64,000 bases of DNA from Welwitschia mirabilis (lineage: Eukaryota; Gnetophyta; Gnetopsida; Welwitschiales), in NCBI GenBank assembly GCA_051453625.1, contig JBOZIK010000001.1:153093399-153157398 (forward strand), read 5' to 3'. Shown in pieces: positions 12,300 to 23,473 of this stretch. The notes under the pieces are model-generated. The model was not told the DNA's origin, made no database searches, and saw nothing but the letters and a program-made list of their open reading frames with translations. Made by a program: the position numbers and the translations under genes. Numbering within the stretch: the stretch's first letter is position 1; the number at the start of each line of letters is the position of its first letter.

Positions 12300-12700
12300 C
12301 CTCTTCCCAAATTAAGCTGGTATCACTCCCTGCAGGGAAGATTCTCTTAGCTAAGGCATTCCTTCATATCTTGACTCCTGATGCATAACTGATTGATGAC
12401 CAAGAACAATCTTATTAAACTAGGCCTGATCTTAAATCCTGCCTATGTCTTTTGTATCCATCCTATAGAATAAAGGGAACATCTTTTTATCCTCTGCCAC
12501 TTCTCTAGAGAAGTTTGATTTAGAATTTCTCAATTCCTAAAGTTTACCCCATTTCTCTTGGCCAGATGTGATTCGATGGGCTAAAACCTATCTGAAAACC
12601 AGAACAACTCACTCCTTTATAATAAGAGTGGCATTCACCACCATATTCTACTATATTTTGGGTAAGAGAAACAACAATATTTTCAGGAACTCTATCCCCT
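12300..12700 (+). pseudogene. LINE C-terminal zinc-finger (zf-RVT) domain
   Basis: The readable part is NPAYVFCIHPIE-stop-REHLFILCHFSREV near 12435-12520. It follows the plant LINE pattern C-x(2-5)-[E]-x-x-x-H-L-F-x-x-C. This domain marks the end of ORF2 in plant L1 elements. Confidence 0.75.
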
Positions 12701-12837
12701 GTGTGCAGATCTGCTTCTAACATATCAAGTTTAATCTACAAGTTTGGCTAGTAGGGATCAAATCAATCAAGGATACTCTAGGAAATAGGAAATGGTACAA
12801 TGATCTTAATGTCTATCCCAATTTTAGATAAAAAGAC

Positions 12838-13560
12838 TTTCTCCTCACCTTGTTTTTGAGTATATGTGGGTTTCTAACCTAGTTTTTTCTCTTACTGGTA
12901 TGCTGTTATTACTTACTTTGAGTGCAGTGAGTGATCTACACTAGCAAAGATCTTAAATTTTCCATGTGGTTTAGATTAATATATAAGATTTAATTATTAC
13001 TCCTCTCTTAAATACACTGTGAAGTAGGGAAGAAGTGGATTTGAAGTAGTTGAAGGCCTATCCCTCTTTTCAGGCCTATCCTTATCTTTTAGGCCTTTGT
13101 GTTTGCACCTTTTGTTCTGCTCCTCACCTAGTTTCTAAGTATATGTGGGTTTAAGACTCAGTTTTTTCTCTTATTGGTATTCTATGATTACCTTATTTTA
13201 TTGTAGTAAGTTATTTTCACTAGCAGAGCTTTCATTTATTCATGTGTTTTTGATTAATCATGAATAATTGATTACTGCTCCTCTTTTAGTGATGTTGTGA
13301 AGTAGGAAAGAAGTGGATCTAAAGCAATTGAAGGCCTACCCTTATTTTTAGACCTGCTCTTATTTCCCATCCTCTGTCTTTGCAGCTCATGTTCTATTCT
13401 TACTTGTTTTGTTGTTGCTCAATGTTTGATCTCTATTAAGATCAATGCTACACTGTAACAGAGGAGTAAGTGGATTAATAATACCTAAAAGAACTATGTT
13501 TTAGGCCTACCTTCTATTTCAGACCTACTCAAGAATCCCCCTGTTTCAATCATCTATCTT
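12838..13560 (+). repeat. tandem ~290-bp repeats in the LINE 3' UTR
   Basis: Two clear copies and a weaker third share CTCCTCACCT, then GTATATGTGGGTTT, then AGTTTTTTCTCTTA, and later GAAGTAGGRAAGAAGTGGAT and GAAGGCCTAYCC. The last unit runs into the GGTAATGAATTAATTCTTTA end and the A tail. Confidence 0.7.
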
Positions 13561-13703
13561 TGCTTCAATCTATTATGTTCCTATAGTCCTCCCTTTATTG
13601 TTTTCAGATTGGCTTAGCTTTAACTCGTTTGACTATCTTTTCTGTTTTCTCTTAAGAGTCTATACTTTAATTTTTGGTAATGAATTAATTCTTTATAAAA
13701 AAA

Positions 13704-13718
13704 AATAATACATGGACT
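13704..13718 (+). repeat. LINE target-site duplication, right copy
   Basis: AATAATACATGGACT directly follows the A-rich tail and pairs with 8062-8076. The LTR sequence resumes here, in register with the empty copy at 43.03 kb. Confidence 0.75.
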
Positions 13719-14145
13719 TGTTTACATGCTTATTTATTTCAAAATGCAAAAAATCTATCAATCATATAACACAAGAAAGAAAATGCCTATTCATAATATA
13801 GTACACCTATCATATTTATCAAGAATTTAAATGAGTACATAAGATGCAAAATATATTATTATGTCCTCTTAAAATTTTTATTTTATTATTTTTATCATGT
13901 GATTTTAATTCCTAACATAATGGTATTATCTAATTTTAAATGTTTGAATAGCTTTTCTTATAAAAACATTCTAACATAGTTTTTATTCTTTTCATGGTAA
14001 ATTATAAAAATTACAAACTAGAGTTAATTTAAAATGCCATCTTATTTTGATAAGGCCTTCAAATAAGGATAATTAATAATTTTATTAAGAGTTTAATATA
14101 CTTAATATCCAAGTAAATAAGGCTTACAAAATATGGGATATGACA

Positions 14146-15518
14146 GAATGAAAATAAGATAATATAGCTATGGATCTAGGGATGGTAACAAAGTATACAG
14201 ATAGGATAAGACAATGGCACTAGAAAAACTAATGGAAGCACTTGCTTATCTATGTAAGCATAAATTTATAAAGCTACATCAAATGGGTAGTAATGAACAA
14301 GGGCATGAAAAAGTAGTGGTACAAATTAAGATATGTGTAGATAATGTGGTAATATTAGTTTAGTCTCAACATGAGAGGGTTTTCCCATTAGAATTATGAG
14401 TGGTAAGAAATCAAAAGTATTTAAATTAGTTTCTATGAAAAAGGGGTAAGTTTAGGTTATTTATTTAGTTAGGTAAATGAATAGTTAAGACTTGAGAAGA
14501 CATGAATTAAGGATGAATTTTAAAATGTGTTTTTTTAATGTTTTTCTTTTAATAAGAATTTGCATCAAGTTTTGAAAAGGTAAGCGAAAGTAAGGTGAAA
14601 TTTTGATTTTATGAATTGTTTATTTTACTTGTAATAACCTATATAATTTAAAGGTTGATTAAAAAATTAATGATAAGTAATACCTAACTTATGAATTTAA
14701 TCAAACTCATCAAACTATATCACTTATGGTGCTATCCATTAGGTAAGGCTCTGAATTACTTTTATTATTTAAGCAAGAATTCTTAGTCTATTAAAACATA
14801 AAATAAGAAAAGCAAGATGGTGATAATATTAAATGAAAAAACTAAAAATAACTTTACATCCTAGAAATTTATTTAGATTAATAATTTAAACACTATTATA
14901 TTAAGATTTAATCTAGTTTCCAATATACATGTAATGTATTCTATTTCTATTATTCATTGCTACACCCCTGTAGGTCTATCATAAGCATTAAAAAAACTAT
15001 TATTAAAGAAAAAAGACTTTCCCAAACTTACATCTAATCTTTCATCCATATATCAACTTATAGATCCCCTTTTTTATTAGTAAAATAGATCATTAACTAT
15101 GAATTATGAGTATATTCCATGCACTACATTTATTTTCAAATAAATAAAGAGTTTGATGATGTATAAGATGTTCAATTATGGCCAAACTATACTCAAAAAG
15201 TTATGAATATCTATGTCTTGATATATTATTTTCTTATTCCCCATGCTAAATAGTAATCACATAGATTTTAATTTTCTAGAATAAGTACAAAAGTGCATTC
15301 CTTTTTCAGTTACATAAATTTCATCAGTAATGCACAAAAGAGACCTATGTCATTACCATAATAGATCATGATGATATGAAGGCTTTCATTATATACAATG
15401 TATGTTTTTTTATAAAAATAGATATATTCCACATAAAGTATCTTATTTCCATGACATAAGTGTGCACCATAAAGGTCTTTATTATAAAGTATTAATCTTT
15501 TCTATATGATATGTTTCC
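14146..15518. other. AT-rich, nothing recognised
   Basis: No coding remnant or repeat was recognised between the split LTR and the gypsy element. Confidence 0.35.
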
Positions 15519-16014
15519 TGATGGAAGAGCATCTTATATTTTCATTAGAAGTATATTTTCTAAGGTTTTAACATTCTTATGTGAAAAATAAAATTTACAC
15601 GCGTAATTGACATTTTTTAAGTTATCATGTTTTGAAGAAATTAAGGTGTACTGAATATGTTATGTTTATAAGATATTTTTGGTAAAAGTATAAAGACAAA
15701 TATTATAGGATTTCTTCATGCCTAAAATTCCTTTAAAATATTAGAAATCAAGAAGAGTGATAGACTTAAAGAGGAATCAAATGACAGAAGATATGATAAG
15801 GCTTTAAGGATGTTACTATTAAGGAGAGTAAGTGGAAGATCTATTGAATGTAACTTTAGATACAAGCTTGTACTTTATATATTATTAATATAAAGGAATT
15901 TTTAATTGCCTCTAATACTTTGCTTTCCTTTTTATTTCTTTTTTTATTTTAAATTCCTCACTAAATATTCAATATCACAAGTAATCTTGGGGTTTCTGTT
16001 GTGTTAGCTCTATA
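15519..16014 (+). mobile_element. 5' LTR of an internally deleted gypsy element
   Basis: Aligns along its length with 19541-20052: TGATGGAAGAGCATCTTAT here against TGACACAAGATAATCTTAT, through AAGTTATCATGTTTTGA in both, to CTCTATA against TTCTACA at the ends. The two LTRs are clearly diverged, so the insertion is old. No matching target-site duplication could be recognised. Confidence 0.8.
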
Positions 16015-16019
16015 TTAAC

Positions 16020-16031
16020 TAGTATTAGAGT
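16020..16031 (+). promoter_or_regulatory. gypsy primer binding site
   Basis: TAGTATTAGAGT differs from TGGTATCAGAGC (tRNA-iMet type) only by three transitions and sits five bases after the LTR end. Confidence 0.7.
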
Positions 16032-16069
16032 AAGTTTTGGATTTGTGGAAACTTAGTTGTTATTTTTCA

Positions 16070-17080
16070 TTTCAGAGAGGATGTGTCTAAAGAATTTAAT
16101 AGTTATCCACTTGGAAAACAAACTTTTTAGGTAAGAATTAATGAGGAAAATATCTAGAGGCTTATGGAGGTGTTGCTAATGAAGTTGAATGTTAGTTATA
16201 TAGTTAAGCATATGGAGTCTATTTCAAAAGAAGATGAGAAATAAGAAGAAAAATTATTCAAGTTGGAGAAGCCATTAAATAAGGACAATACACATGAAGA
16301 TCTAAGTGTGAAGGAGGAGAAGAGTTTTACTTTAAAAGCCCTAAGATGGTTTAAAAGGATCTAATTAGTATGATAATATTTAAAGGAAGCTTAAAAGTAG
16401 AAAAGTGTAAAGAGTTGAATTTGAGGCATGTAGTAGTACTTTGAGATGAAGAAAATTACTAAAGAAAAAATGTTGATTTAACTCACTTATGAGGAGTTAT
16501 ATCGAATTTCTAGAATCATGTTTGAAAGATTTACTAAGATCAAGGTCTTTCAACCACTTGGAGCTACCTGAATAAGAGATTTTAGGATAACTTCATGCTA
16601 TTTTCACATAAGAAAAAGATAATAAAAAAGATTCAAATACTTTGATAAGGATAAACATCTATCCTAAAGTACATAGATGAGTTTCATGCACTTGTTATTT
16701 AAGAAATACATTTTTATTTAAACATAGAAGATCTAACTAGATGTATTAATTATGTAAGGTTTATTATTTAAGATGAAATTACTATTATTACTTATGAAAC
16801 CATGGGGGAATCATACTAGTTATCCTTGTAAGAAGAAGATAAGTTACACCAAAAGAACAACTTAGACAGAGAAATATTCAAAGAAAAGGAGTAACAAAAA
16901 ATGAGTTATCAATAAGAAGAAAAGACAAATTAAGAATTATAGAACAAAGGCCAAGAAAATGCCAAAGACAAAGGAGATAATTATAGAAAAAAGATAAAGA
17001 AGGTAATTTCTTTAGAGTCTACTACAAATGCCATAAACCAAGACATAGTTCTTATAAGTGTTCATTAAATAAGGAGGATA
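16070..17080 (+). pseudogene. gypsy gag with zinc knuckle (decayed)
   Basis: Very decayed gag. The clear landmark is at 17020-17061, translating to YYKCHKPRHSSYKC. That is a CX2CX4HX4C zinc knuckle whose first Cys is now Tyr (TGY to TAC, a G-to-A change). A lysine- and glutamate-rich stretch precedes it. The protein would package the element RNA. Confidence 0.7.
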
Positions 17081-17515
17081 TGTGCACAACTATCATTTGT
17101 GATCATGCTAAGATAAGAAAATAATATAAGAAGAATGAACTAGATAGGATTTTTTTAATGAGAAAGGAGAAAGTATCATTATGAGAATAACTCTTATGGA
17201 AGATGTAAAAACTATTAAGAAGATAGCATAATAGATACAACTCTTTAAAACTAGATGAAAATGCAAAGACAAGGTATGCAAGTCATTACTGATGACAAAA
17301 GCATTAATAACTTAGCTTCTAATAAGATGACAGAAAAGTTAAACCTGAAGAACATGTCTCATTTGATATGATATTAATCCTCTTGGTTTTAAAATGGGAA
17401 CTATGTTATAATTATATAATAGTATTTAGTTAACTTTAGATTAGTAACTTTCATGATTAAGTTCATTGTAATGTTGTCATATGGATGCTTATTATCGATC
17501 ATGTATAATGGGGAC

Positions 17516-17705
17516 ACTAATATAGAATTATAACTAATAAGAATGAAAAAACATTTAATATTTTTCTAGATATAGAGGAGGTTCTAGAATATAGTATCAG
17601 ATATTTTTACATTCTTATTAGTTATACTCTAGAACCTCCTCTACATCTAGAAAAATATCAGATATTTTTTCATTCATATTAGTTATAATTCTATATTTAT
17701 CTACA
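17516..17705. repeat. near-perfect palindrome, ~75-bp arms
   Basis: The left arm from about 17520 (ATAGAATTATAACTAATA through CTAGATATAGAGGAGGTTCT to about 17597) is repeated in reverse complement at about 17627-17702 with only a few mismatches. A loop of about 30 bp lies between. It lies inside the deleted pol part of the gypsy element. Confidence 0.85.
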
Positions 17706-17839
17706 TATATGATTCTTGATAAGAAAGAAGTTGATAGACAAAATAAAATAGGAAGGCTATAACATGGCATTGGTGTTAAAAGTATCTTTAAAGTAATAGT
17801 TAAAGGACTACTGAATGTAGGTAAAAGATGTATTAGAAT

Positions 17840-17960
17840 CTTTTACAAATATTTTTCTTAATGATTTACCTTCTACTTTTCTACCTCTTATAAGAGTAAT
17901 CCATTAAATAAATCTAGTTTATAGTGATTTTCTTTCAAACAAAGAAACACACAAAATGGC
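17840..17960 (+). pseudogene. gypsy reverse transcriptase N-terminal scrap
   Basis: The translation NIFLNDLPSTFLPLIRVIH followed by stop-INLVYSDFLSN resembles the start of plant Ty3/gypsy RT (FP.ELP.GLPP.R...H.IDLVPG). RT core motifs are missing. The sequence passes within about 100 bp to RNase H/integrase-like sequence, so most of RT and RNase H has been deleted. Confidence 0.6.
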
Positions 17961-18119
17961 ATCACATTAAAGAGAGAAAATAAGCAGACACATACCAAAG
18001 TTTAACTATATGATTATGCACAAAAGAAAAAAGAGGCATAGAGTTAAAAATCCGTTAATTTGAGTGGTATGCGTGGTGAGACCTTAAAAATTTAATATTG
18101 CTTATTGTACATTTTATAT

Positions 18120-19430
18120 TTTTATCATTATGATCTAGAATTCAAGGATATTAGGGAGAAAGTGAAGAAGCCTTATAAAGGGTATGATTAAAAGGAATTT
18201 CATATTTAATACAATGTACTATACAAGGATGGTACGTTGTGCATTCCCAAAGGATCACTACGGAAGATCATCTTGTAAGAAAAACATTACAGAGATATGG
18301 CTAGACATCATGGGTTTAATAAAACCTATGAACTATCAAAGAAATCATATCATTAATTCAACATGTATAGAGATGTTTAGTACATTATCTAAGTTATTTT
18401 ACAAATCAGAAAAAAAAGGAGTGAATAAGAAAGGATTATATATGCCATTTCCAATTCCATTAAAGCTATGATAAAATTTGAATATGTGAGTCATCATGAA
18501 ACTACTTCATTCTAATACATGTTATAATTTAATTATGATATTGATTAATAGATTAAATAAAATGGCATATTTTATTTTGTTGTACTGAGACAAATAGTTC
18601 TTCATGCATTGCTACACTATTCTTTAAATAGATTATATATCTTTACATATTAACAAAGGTAATAATTTTAGATATAGATTTAAAGTTTGCTTTTTGTATT
18701 TAGATAAGTTTATAGCACATCATGAAAATTAATTTCTATTATTCTTTAGCATACTATCCACAAGCATATGAAATAACGAAAATTACTGAATTACAACATT
18801 GAGAGCTTGCTAAGCTAACTTTTATAAAGGTAAACTGAATAGATGGAAGGATTAATTATTGCATGTAGAATTTATAATAATTTAATAAATAATACTACAT
18901 AACAATGGTCATATGAGGTGACATAAAAATGTCATTAAAGAAGGCTAGATATGTTACATAGTAATTATTAATAACAATGAAAAAAAATTGTCGAGCTTGG
19001 TAACTATGTGCAACAAACTTTGGAAGCATTAAAATCTAAGGCTCAGAACATAATAGATAAGCATAGAAGATATCTAGAGTTTGATAAGGATAACATGATA
19101 ATGGAATACCTACAAAAAAAGAGATTTCCCTTAGGAATCTAGAATAAGCTCAAGTTCTATAAGGTTGATTCATGTTGAATTATGAAGAGGATTTCATCAA
19201 ATTATTATCAATAGGATATTTTAGAGACTATAGATATTTCACCTATATTTAATAATATTAACTTGATAAAGTAGTACAAAAATGTTATAGAGCATAAAGC
19301 ATAGATCATAAACTTGAATAAGTTGAATGAAAAAAAGAAAAGGTGGATGAAGTACTCTTAATCCTTGAAAGCTATAAGAAAAAGACATGGAGGAAAGTGT
19401 ACAAGAAGTAACTAGTCCATTTAGCATGAG
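18120..19430 (+). pseudogene. Ty3/gypsy integrase, chromovirus-like (decayed)
   Basis: The zinc-binding part lies in an open stretch at 18184-18471, with CAFPKDHYGRSSCKKNI in the first half and KGVNKKGLYMPFPIPLKL at the end, as in gypsy integrases. The catalytic core is broken but readable, with KMAYFILLY, the INKGNNFRYRFKVC region and a WKD...LLHVEF segment. The C-terminal part gives KHRRYLEFDKDNMIMEYLQK followed by KRFPLG, typical of the integrase C-terminal domain. A KVYKK-stop-LVHLA segment near 19380 may be a chromodomain remnant, which would make this a chromovirus; that last point is weak. Confidence 0.8.
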
Positions 19431-19528
19431 ATAAAGGATAAAATTAAGATTTTATAATAGAACTACCTAAAAATATATCATAGAAGTTTAATAAAAGAGG
19501 AATACCTTTCTTATGATAGCTTAATTTC

Positions 19529-19540
19529 AAGTGGAGGAGA
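19529..19540 (+). promoter_or_regulatory. gypsy polypurine tract
   Basis: AAGTGGAGGAGA directly precedes the TGACACAAG start of the 3' LTR. It would prime plus-strand DNA synthesis. Confidence 0.75.
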
Positions 19541-20052
19541 TGACACAAGATAATCTTATGTTCCCATAGTTAGAAGTCTACTTATTAATGTTTTAGTGTG
19601 CTTATATAGAAAATAAAATCCACATATGTAATTATGATGTTAAAAATGGATAACCATGTAAGTTATCATGTTTTGAGAGAATTTAGTTGTAAGAAACATT
19701 CTATGTTAAGAAGATATTTTTGGTAAAAATGTAAGATGCTAATATTAGAGGGTTCCTTCATTATTAAGATTTCTTTTGAATCCTTATAAATAAGGAAAGT
19801 GATAGGCTTAAAAAGACATCAAAGTAATAGAAGCTAAGGTAAGGATTTTAGAGGCCATTATTGAGGATAGCTAAGTAAAGCTCTCCAAATGCAATTTTAA
19901 TTATAAGGTTGTACTTATCAACATCATTAACATAAAGTAATTCTTCATTACCTTCAATACTTTATTTTTTGTATTTATTCTTTTTTTTATATTCCTGAGT
20001 GAATACACAACCCCAAGAGTGATCTTAAAATTTTTATTTCATTAATTCTACA
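19541..20052 (+). mobile_element. 3' LTR of the deleted gypsy element
   Basis: 512 bp from TGACACAAG to TTCTACA, pairing with 15519-16014. With the 5' LTR it bounds a 4.5-kb element that keeps gag and integrase but has lost most of RT and RNase H. Confidence 0.8.
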
Positions 20053-20589
20053 TCATTTTATTTTTCCTTTTCTTCTATTTCTTTCGTTTTATTTTTTTTC
20101 TTTCTTTGGATTGGGGGAGGGGTAGTAGGTGGGGTGAAGGATGAACTAACTAAGATATATTTAACATAAAGGTTTTTATATAAATGGAGGTTTTTAATAT
20201 ATAGTGCATATCTTCTCTATAGAGGAAAAGTTTTTTAAAGATATTTGTTCTTCTTATGTGAATAAGTCTATTTGCTATTTATGCTAGCTTAATTTATTTT
20301 ATTTTGTTGTTTCTTTTTCTTTTCTTTTTTTTTTGGTTTTTTAGTTTTTTAAAAAAGTACAACATCCTCCATATCAAGGCCTTAATACTACACATATATC
20401 TTCTTCATGGTAAAAGAAAATGATCTAAAGGCTTATATATGTAATTCTTCTTATGTATAAAAAAGGGAATTATAAAAGTATTCTATACCTATAATATGTA
20501 TCCTTCTCATGCAATCATATGTCATTTATTTTTTCCTGCCTCATTTTGTCCTCCCTCCCTCCCTTCCTCTCTTTCTCTCTATACCCTTT
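20053..20589. other. pyrimidine-rich spacer
   Basis: Long T/C runs with one G-rich island (GGGGGAGGGGTAGTAGGTGG near 20112) and a CCTCCCTCCCTTCC run near 20550. No gene is seen. Confidence 0.4.
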
Positions 20590-21849
20590 TGATAACATGC
20601 AAAAATTAAATTCTTTAATAACATGCAAAAATTGAATTTACATCAAGGAATATAATCCATTTTAGCATATCAAATTAATAATCATGATTATTTTATGTAT
20701 TTATTATGATTAAGGCCATAGATGTCTAGTTTTACAAATAATCTATCTTAACACCATTGTTTTAGAAGATCTTTGCATGATTCAGAGTATTTTGATAGTG
20801 ATGCTAATTTTAGAAGTAGTGATGCTAGTTACTATGTGAAGAATGAATTCATACTTGTATTCTTAAGTTTTCTTAATTCAAAAACCTATTCAAGGAATTT
20901 TCAAAAGAATAAAATGAATAATGTATGTTTTCTAAGAAAAACCAGTTCAATTAATTCCATGACTAAAGGATGACCCCATTCACTCTAAGAATTCTAAAAA
21001 ATGACCCCATTAAGCCTTGAAAAACTTAATTTAAAACCCTAGTTTAGGCCTATAAATATCCTACTTCACTTCAATTGAAGTTATTTTATCATTTGGCATA
21101 TTGTACAAGATATTATTAAATCTTTAATAATGAGTTCTTTCTAATCCTCCCATTATGAATGGGCTATATTTTAAAATAGCATGATGCTTTATGAATTAGC
21201 ATAAGTAATTTTTATACATTGTATGCTTTTACTTTAGTAAGTGTTATATATACTTTTCTTAGTGCATTACTTTGATATCCATTTTTAATGGATCTCATTC
21301 TTATTATGCTTAGGATGGCATAAGACATGTTATTACTTTAAGATCTTTTAGTGGTTCTCCATTTTACTTTATCTTACATAACTTGAATCTTTATTTAATG
21401 GATCTTGAAAGAGATTTATTTTTCATGCTTATAATATTGTTTTTGTGAAGCCTAGATGGCTTAGAGACATTACCCTCATATCTATGATGGATGAAATTAT
21501 GCCACTATGCTTAAGCTATCTGAGCTTCATGTCTATGGAGGATGAGATTATGCCACCATTCTTGGGATAGAGTAAAAGCTACATGGATTTAATTATCAAA
21601 TTTCTATTTTTCTTAAAGTGCTTATGCTAGTATTGATGCTATGTCTGATTCTTAGTTATATCATATAGTTTTAGTATTTTATACTTATTATCATTGTGAT
21701 TACTTTATTGATAGCTCATGACACCTACTTGTGTGAAAGAATGACACTGGGACTATACTACAAATGACCATGTAACCTTTATGTTTCTAGGGTCATTTTA
21801 ATATTTATCATATATTAATGATAGATACAAGCATAGCCATATTTCATCA
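20590..21849 (+). mobile_element. LTR of a TGATAACAT family, copy 1
   Basis: Aligns with 35598-36979 over its whole length in the same orientation, from TGATAACAT to ATTTCATCA. Shared landmarks are CTAAGAAAAACC, RATGACCCCATTA, a GGCCTATAAATA TATA-like box near 21049 and ATCTATGATGGATGARATTA. It is followed by a primer-site-like sequence, which makes it a 5' LTR. An open frame at 20773-20970 lies inside it and is taken as chance. Confidence 0.7.
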
Positions 21850-21861
21850 TTAATAGCTTTT

Positions 21862-21885
21862 TGGCACTATTGGTAGGGATAGTGG
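21862..21885 (+). promoter_or_regulatory. decayed primer site of a Tat/Athila-like gypsy
   Basis: TTGGCACTATTGGTAGGGAT recalls the TTGGCGCCGTTGCCGGGGAT that follows 5' LTRs of many plant gypsy elements; nearly all differences are transitions. It is followed by the T-rich leader usual for that group. Confidence 0.6.
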
Positions 21886-23219
21886 CATAGTAGCTACAAT
21901 AGGGCATGCATATATTTTATATTCTTATACCCCTTTTTAGTCCTTTTCTTTTATTTTTGTCTTTCTTATTTTCTTTTTCCTTTTATTTTAGTTCCTTTCC
22001 AATTCCTTTTTCATTTTCTTTTTGCTTTTTATCATCAACAGATTAGTGTTGATCATGCTTAGAACTTGATCAATGGAACCTGATCTAGTAACTTAATTTT
22101 CTTTTTTTTTCCCCTTACAAAGATTATCTAGAATAGTATATCAAATTTTATTATATGGGTTGATATTTTATAGGTTTGAAGAAAAGACATTAAAAAAAAA
22201 TAAAAAGTTCTTTTTTTAAGTCTATCTTCTCTCTCTACCATCTATTCTCTTATATCCACCCTTCTCTATCTCAAATAACCTCTTTAGTACTTGAAGAAAA
22301 ATTCTAAAGAAGTATGTCATTAGAAAAAATTTAGAGAAGTGATTTAGTACTTACTTTTTTAATTTATGCATTTTTATTTATTACATTGCACTACATTATA
22401 TTTTTCACTTTTGCATGAATCCTTTCTAGAATTCACATTTAGTCTTTACCTATCAGTTGGCTGTAATGATCTATTATCCTAGATTTTTAATCATCTTGAG
22501 AGCCACATTTTCATAGTAAAACCATTTTATGCAAACTTATTGGTACCATTAGCTTCTTTTATTAAAATGTCTTCATCTTAAATAAATCTTACATTTATGT
22601 CATCTTGGATCTCATCATGTATTATGTGCATCCAAAAACATAACTTTTACTAACTTTTTTCTTACATTTCATGAACTAGAAATAAATATTTAATGGTAGA
22701 CTACACTAAATCCCTATCAATCCCAAAATGTAGAGAGATCTTATAAGTCATTTGTTAAAAGAGATTCTTAAAAAAAACTAAAATAATCTAGTATGTTCTC
22801 AATTTTACAACTCCAGAAGTAACTTCAATTTTAATTAACCTAGACAAACCATGAAAGAGTATCTCCAATCATAATGTTTGGATACACCCTTTTGTATTGT
22901 GCAACCTCTTAATGCTGATAGAATTGTCTTTACGCCTATAATATCCAACTTCTTCCACATTTTCATGGTTTAAATTCTAAGGATTCTTACTTACATGTTA
23001 AGAAGTTTGAGTGTGTTCTCTCTATGATCTCTTAAAAACCTAATACATTTGATGCACTTAAATTGACTTTATTCCTTTTTTTACTTTAAAAAAAGGTAAA
23101 ATCTTGGCTATACATCTTAAAACCTATTTCTATCACTATTTGGGCTATACATTAGTAGATACTGTGTGTTTCAGCATATACCCTACAACACTACATTTAT
23201 AGTAGTGTGCATTTCAACA
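21886..23219. other. T-rich leader, then unassigned DNA
   Basis: 21900-22260 is a T/C-rich leader as found after gypsy primer sites. Beyond it no gag or other coding piece could be recognised, although gag would be expected here. Confidence 0.4.
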
Positions 23220-23473
23220 GTTTATAATAGTGTTTATAATAGTGTATGTTTCAACAGCATATATATGGATATGGTATGTACGCCAGCCAAAAGCTAGGGC
23301 TAGTTGTTGTTGCAAAAGGTGGGATCGGCTACCTACAGACATACGATCAACAAATATCTACACATACTCTGAAGGTACTTAGACTTCATTACAATGTTTG
23401 TCTTATAGATACTCATGAAAATTTAGATTACCCATCTATCCATGTTTTAAGGTGTAGTAAAAGAAAAACTTAA
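23220..23473 (+). other. GC-richer island with a 75-codon open frame
   Basis: Around 23275-23350 the sequence is less AT-rich and keeps several CpG sites. It carries an open frame (23246-23473) with IYGYGMYASQKLGLVVVAKG and GYLQTYDQQISTHTL. A short duplicated GTAGTGTGCATTTCAACAG / ATAGTGTATGTTTCAACAG precedes it. No family was recognised. It may be a younger or captured fragment. Confidence 0.3.

Larger units (their letters stand above)
8077..13703 (+). mobile_element. near full-length L1-type (non-LTR) LINE
   Basis: A 5.6-kb insertion with a 15-bp target-site duplication, 5' ORF1-like part, endonuclease, reverse transcriptase, zinc-finger domain, repeated 3' UTR and a terminal ATAAAAAAAAA tail. 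The order is that of plant L1-clade elements. All domains are broken by stops and small shifts, so it is dead. Insertion into an LTR is shown directly by comparison with the unoccupied copy at 42.3-43.4 kb. Confidence 0.85.
7380..14145 (-). mobile_element. LTR of a TGTCATATCC family, split by a LINE
   Basis: The segments 7380-8076 and 13719-14145 together align along their whole length with 42335-43437. On the minus strand the sequence starts TGTCATATCCCATATTTTG, a typical LTR start with terminal TG. It is about 1.12 kb without the insert. The low-coordinate (U5) end is uncertain because the two copies diverge just left of 7380. No internal region or partner LTR was identified, so it is a solo LTR or an orphan. 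The copy holds a local duplication: an ATTCATGRTTCTAGGTAA segment occurs twice between 7997 and 8077. Confidence 0.65.

Noticed and set aside
23220-23473. Organelle DNA insertion
   Set aside because: The GC-richer island is short and no plastid or mitochondrial gene could be recognised in it.
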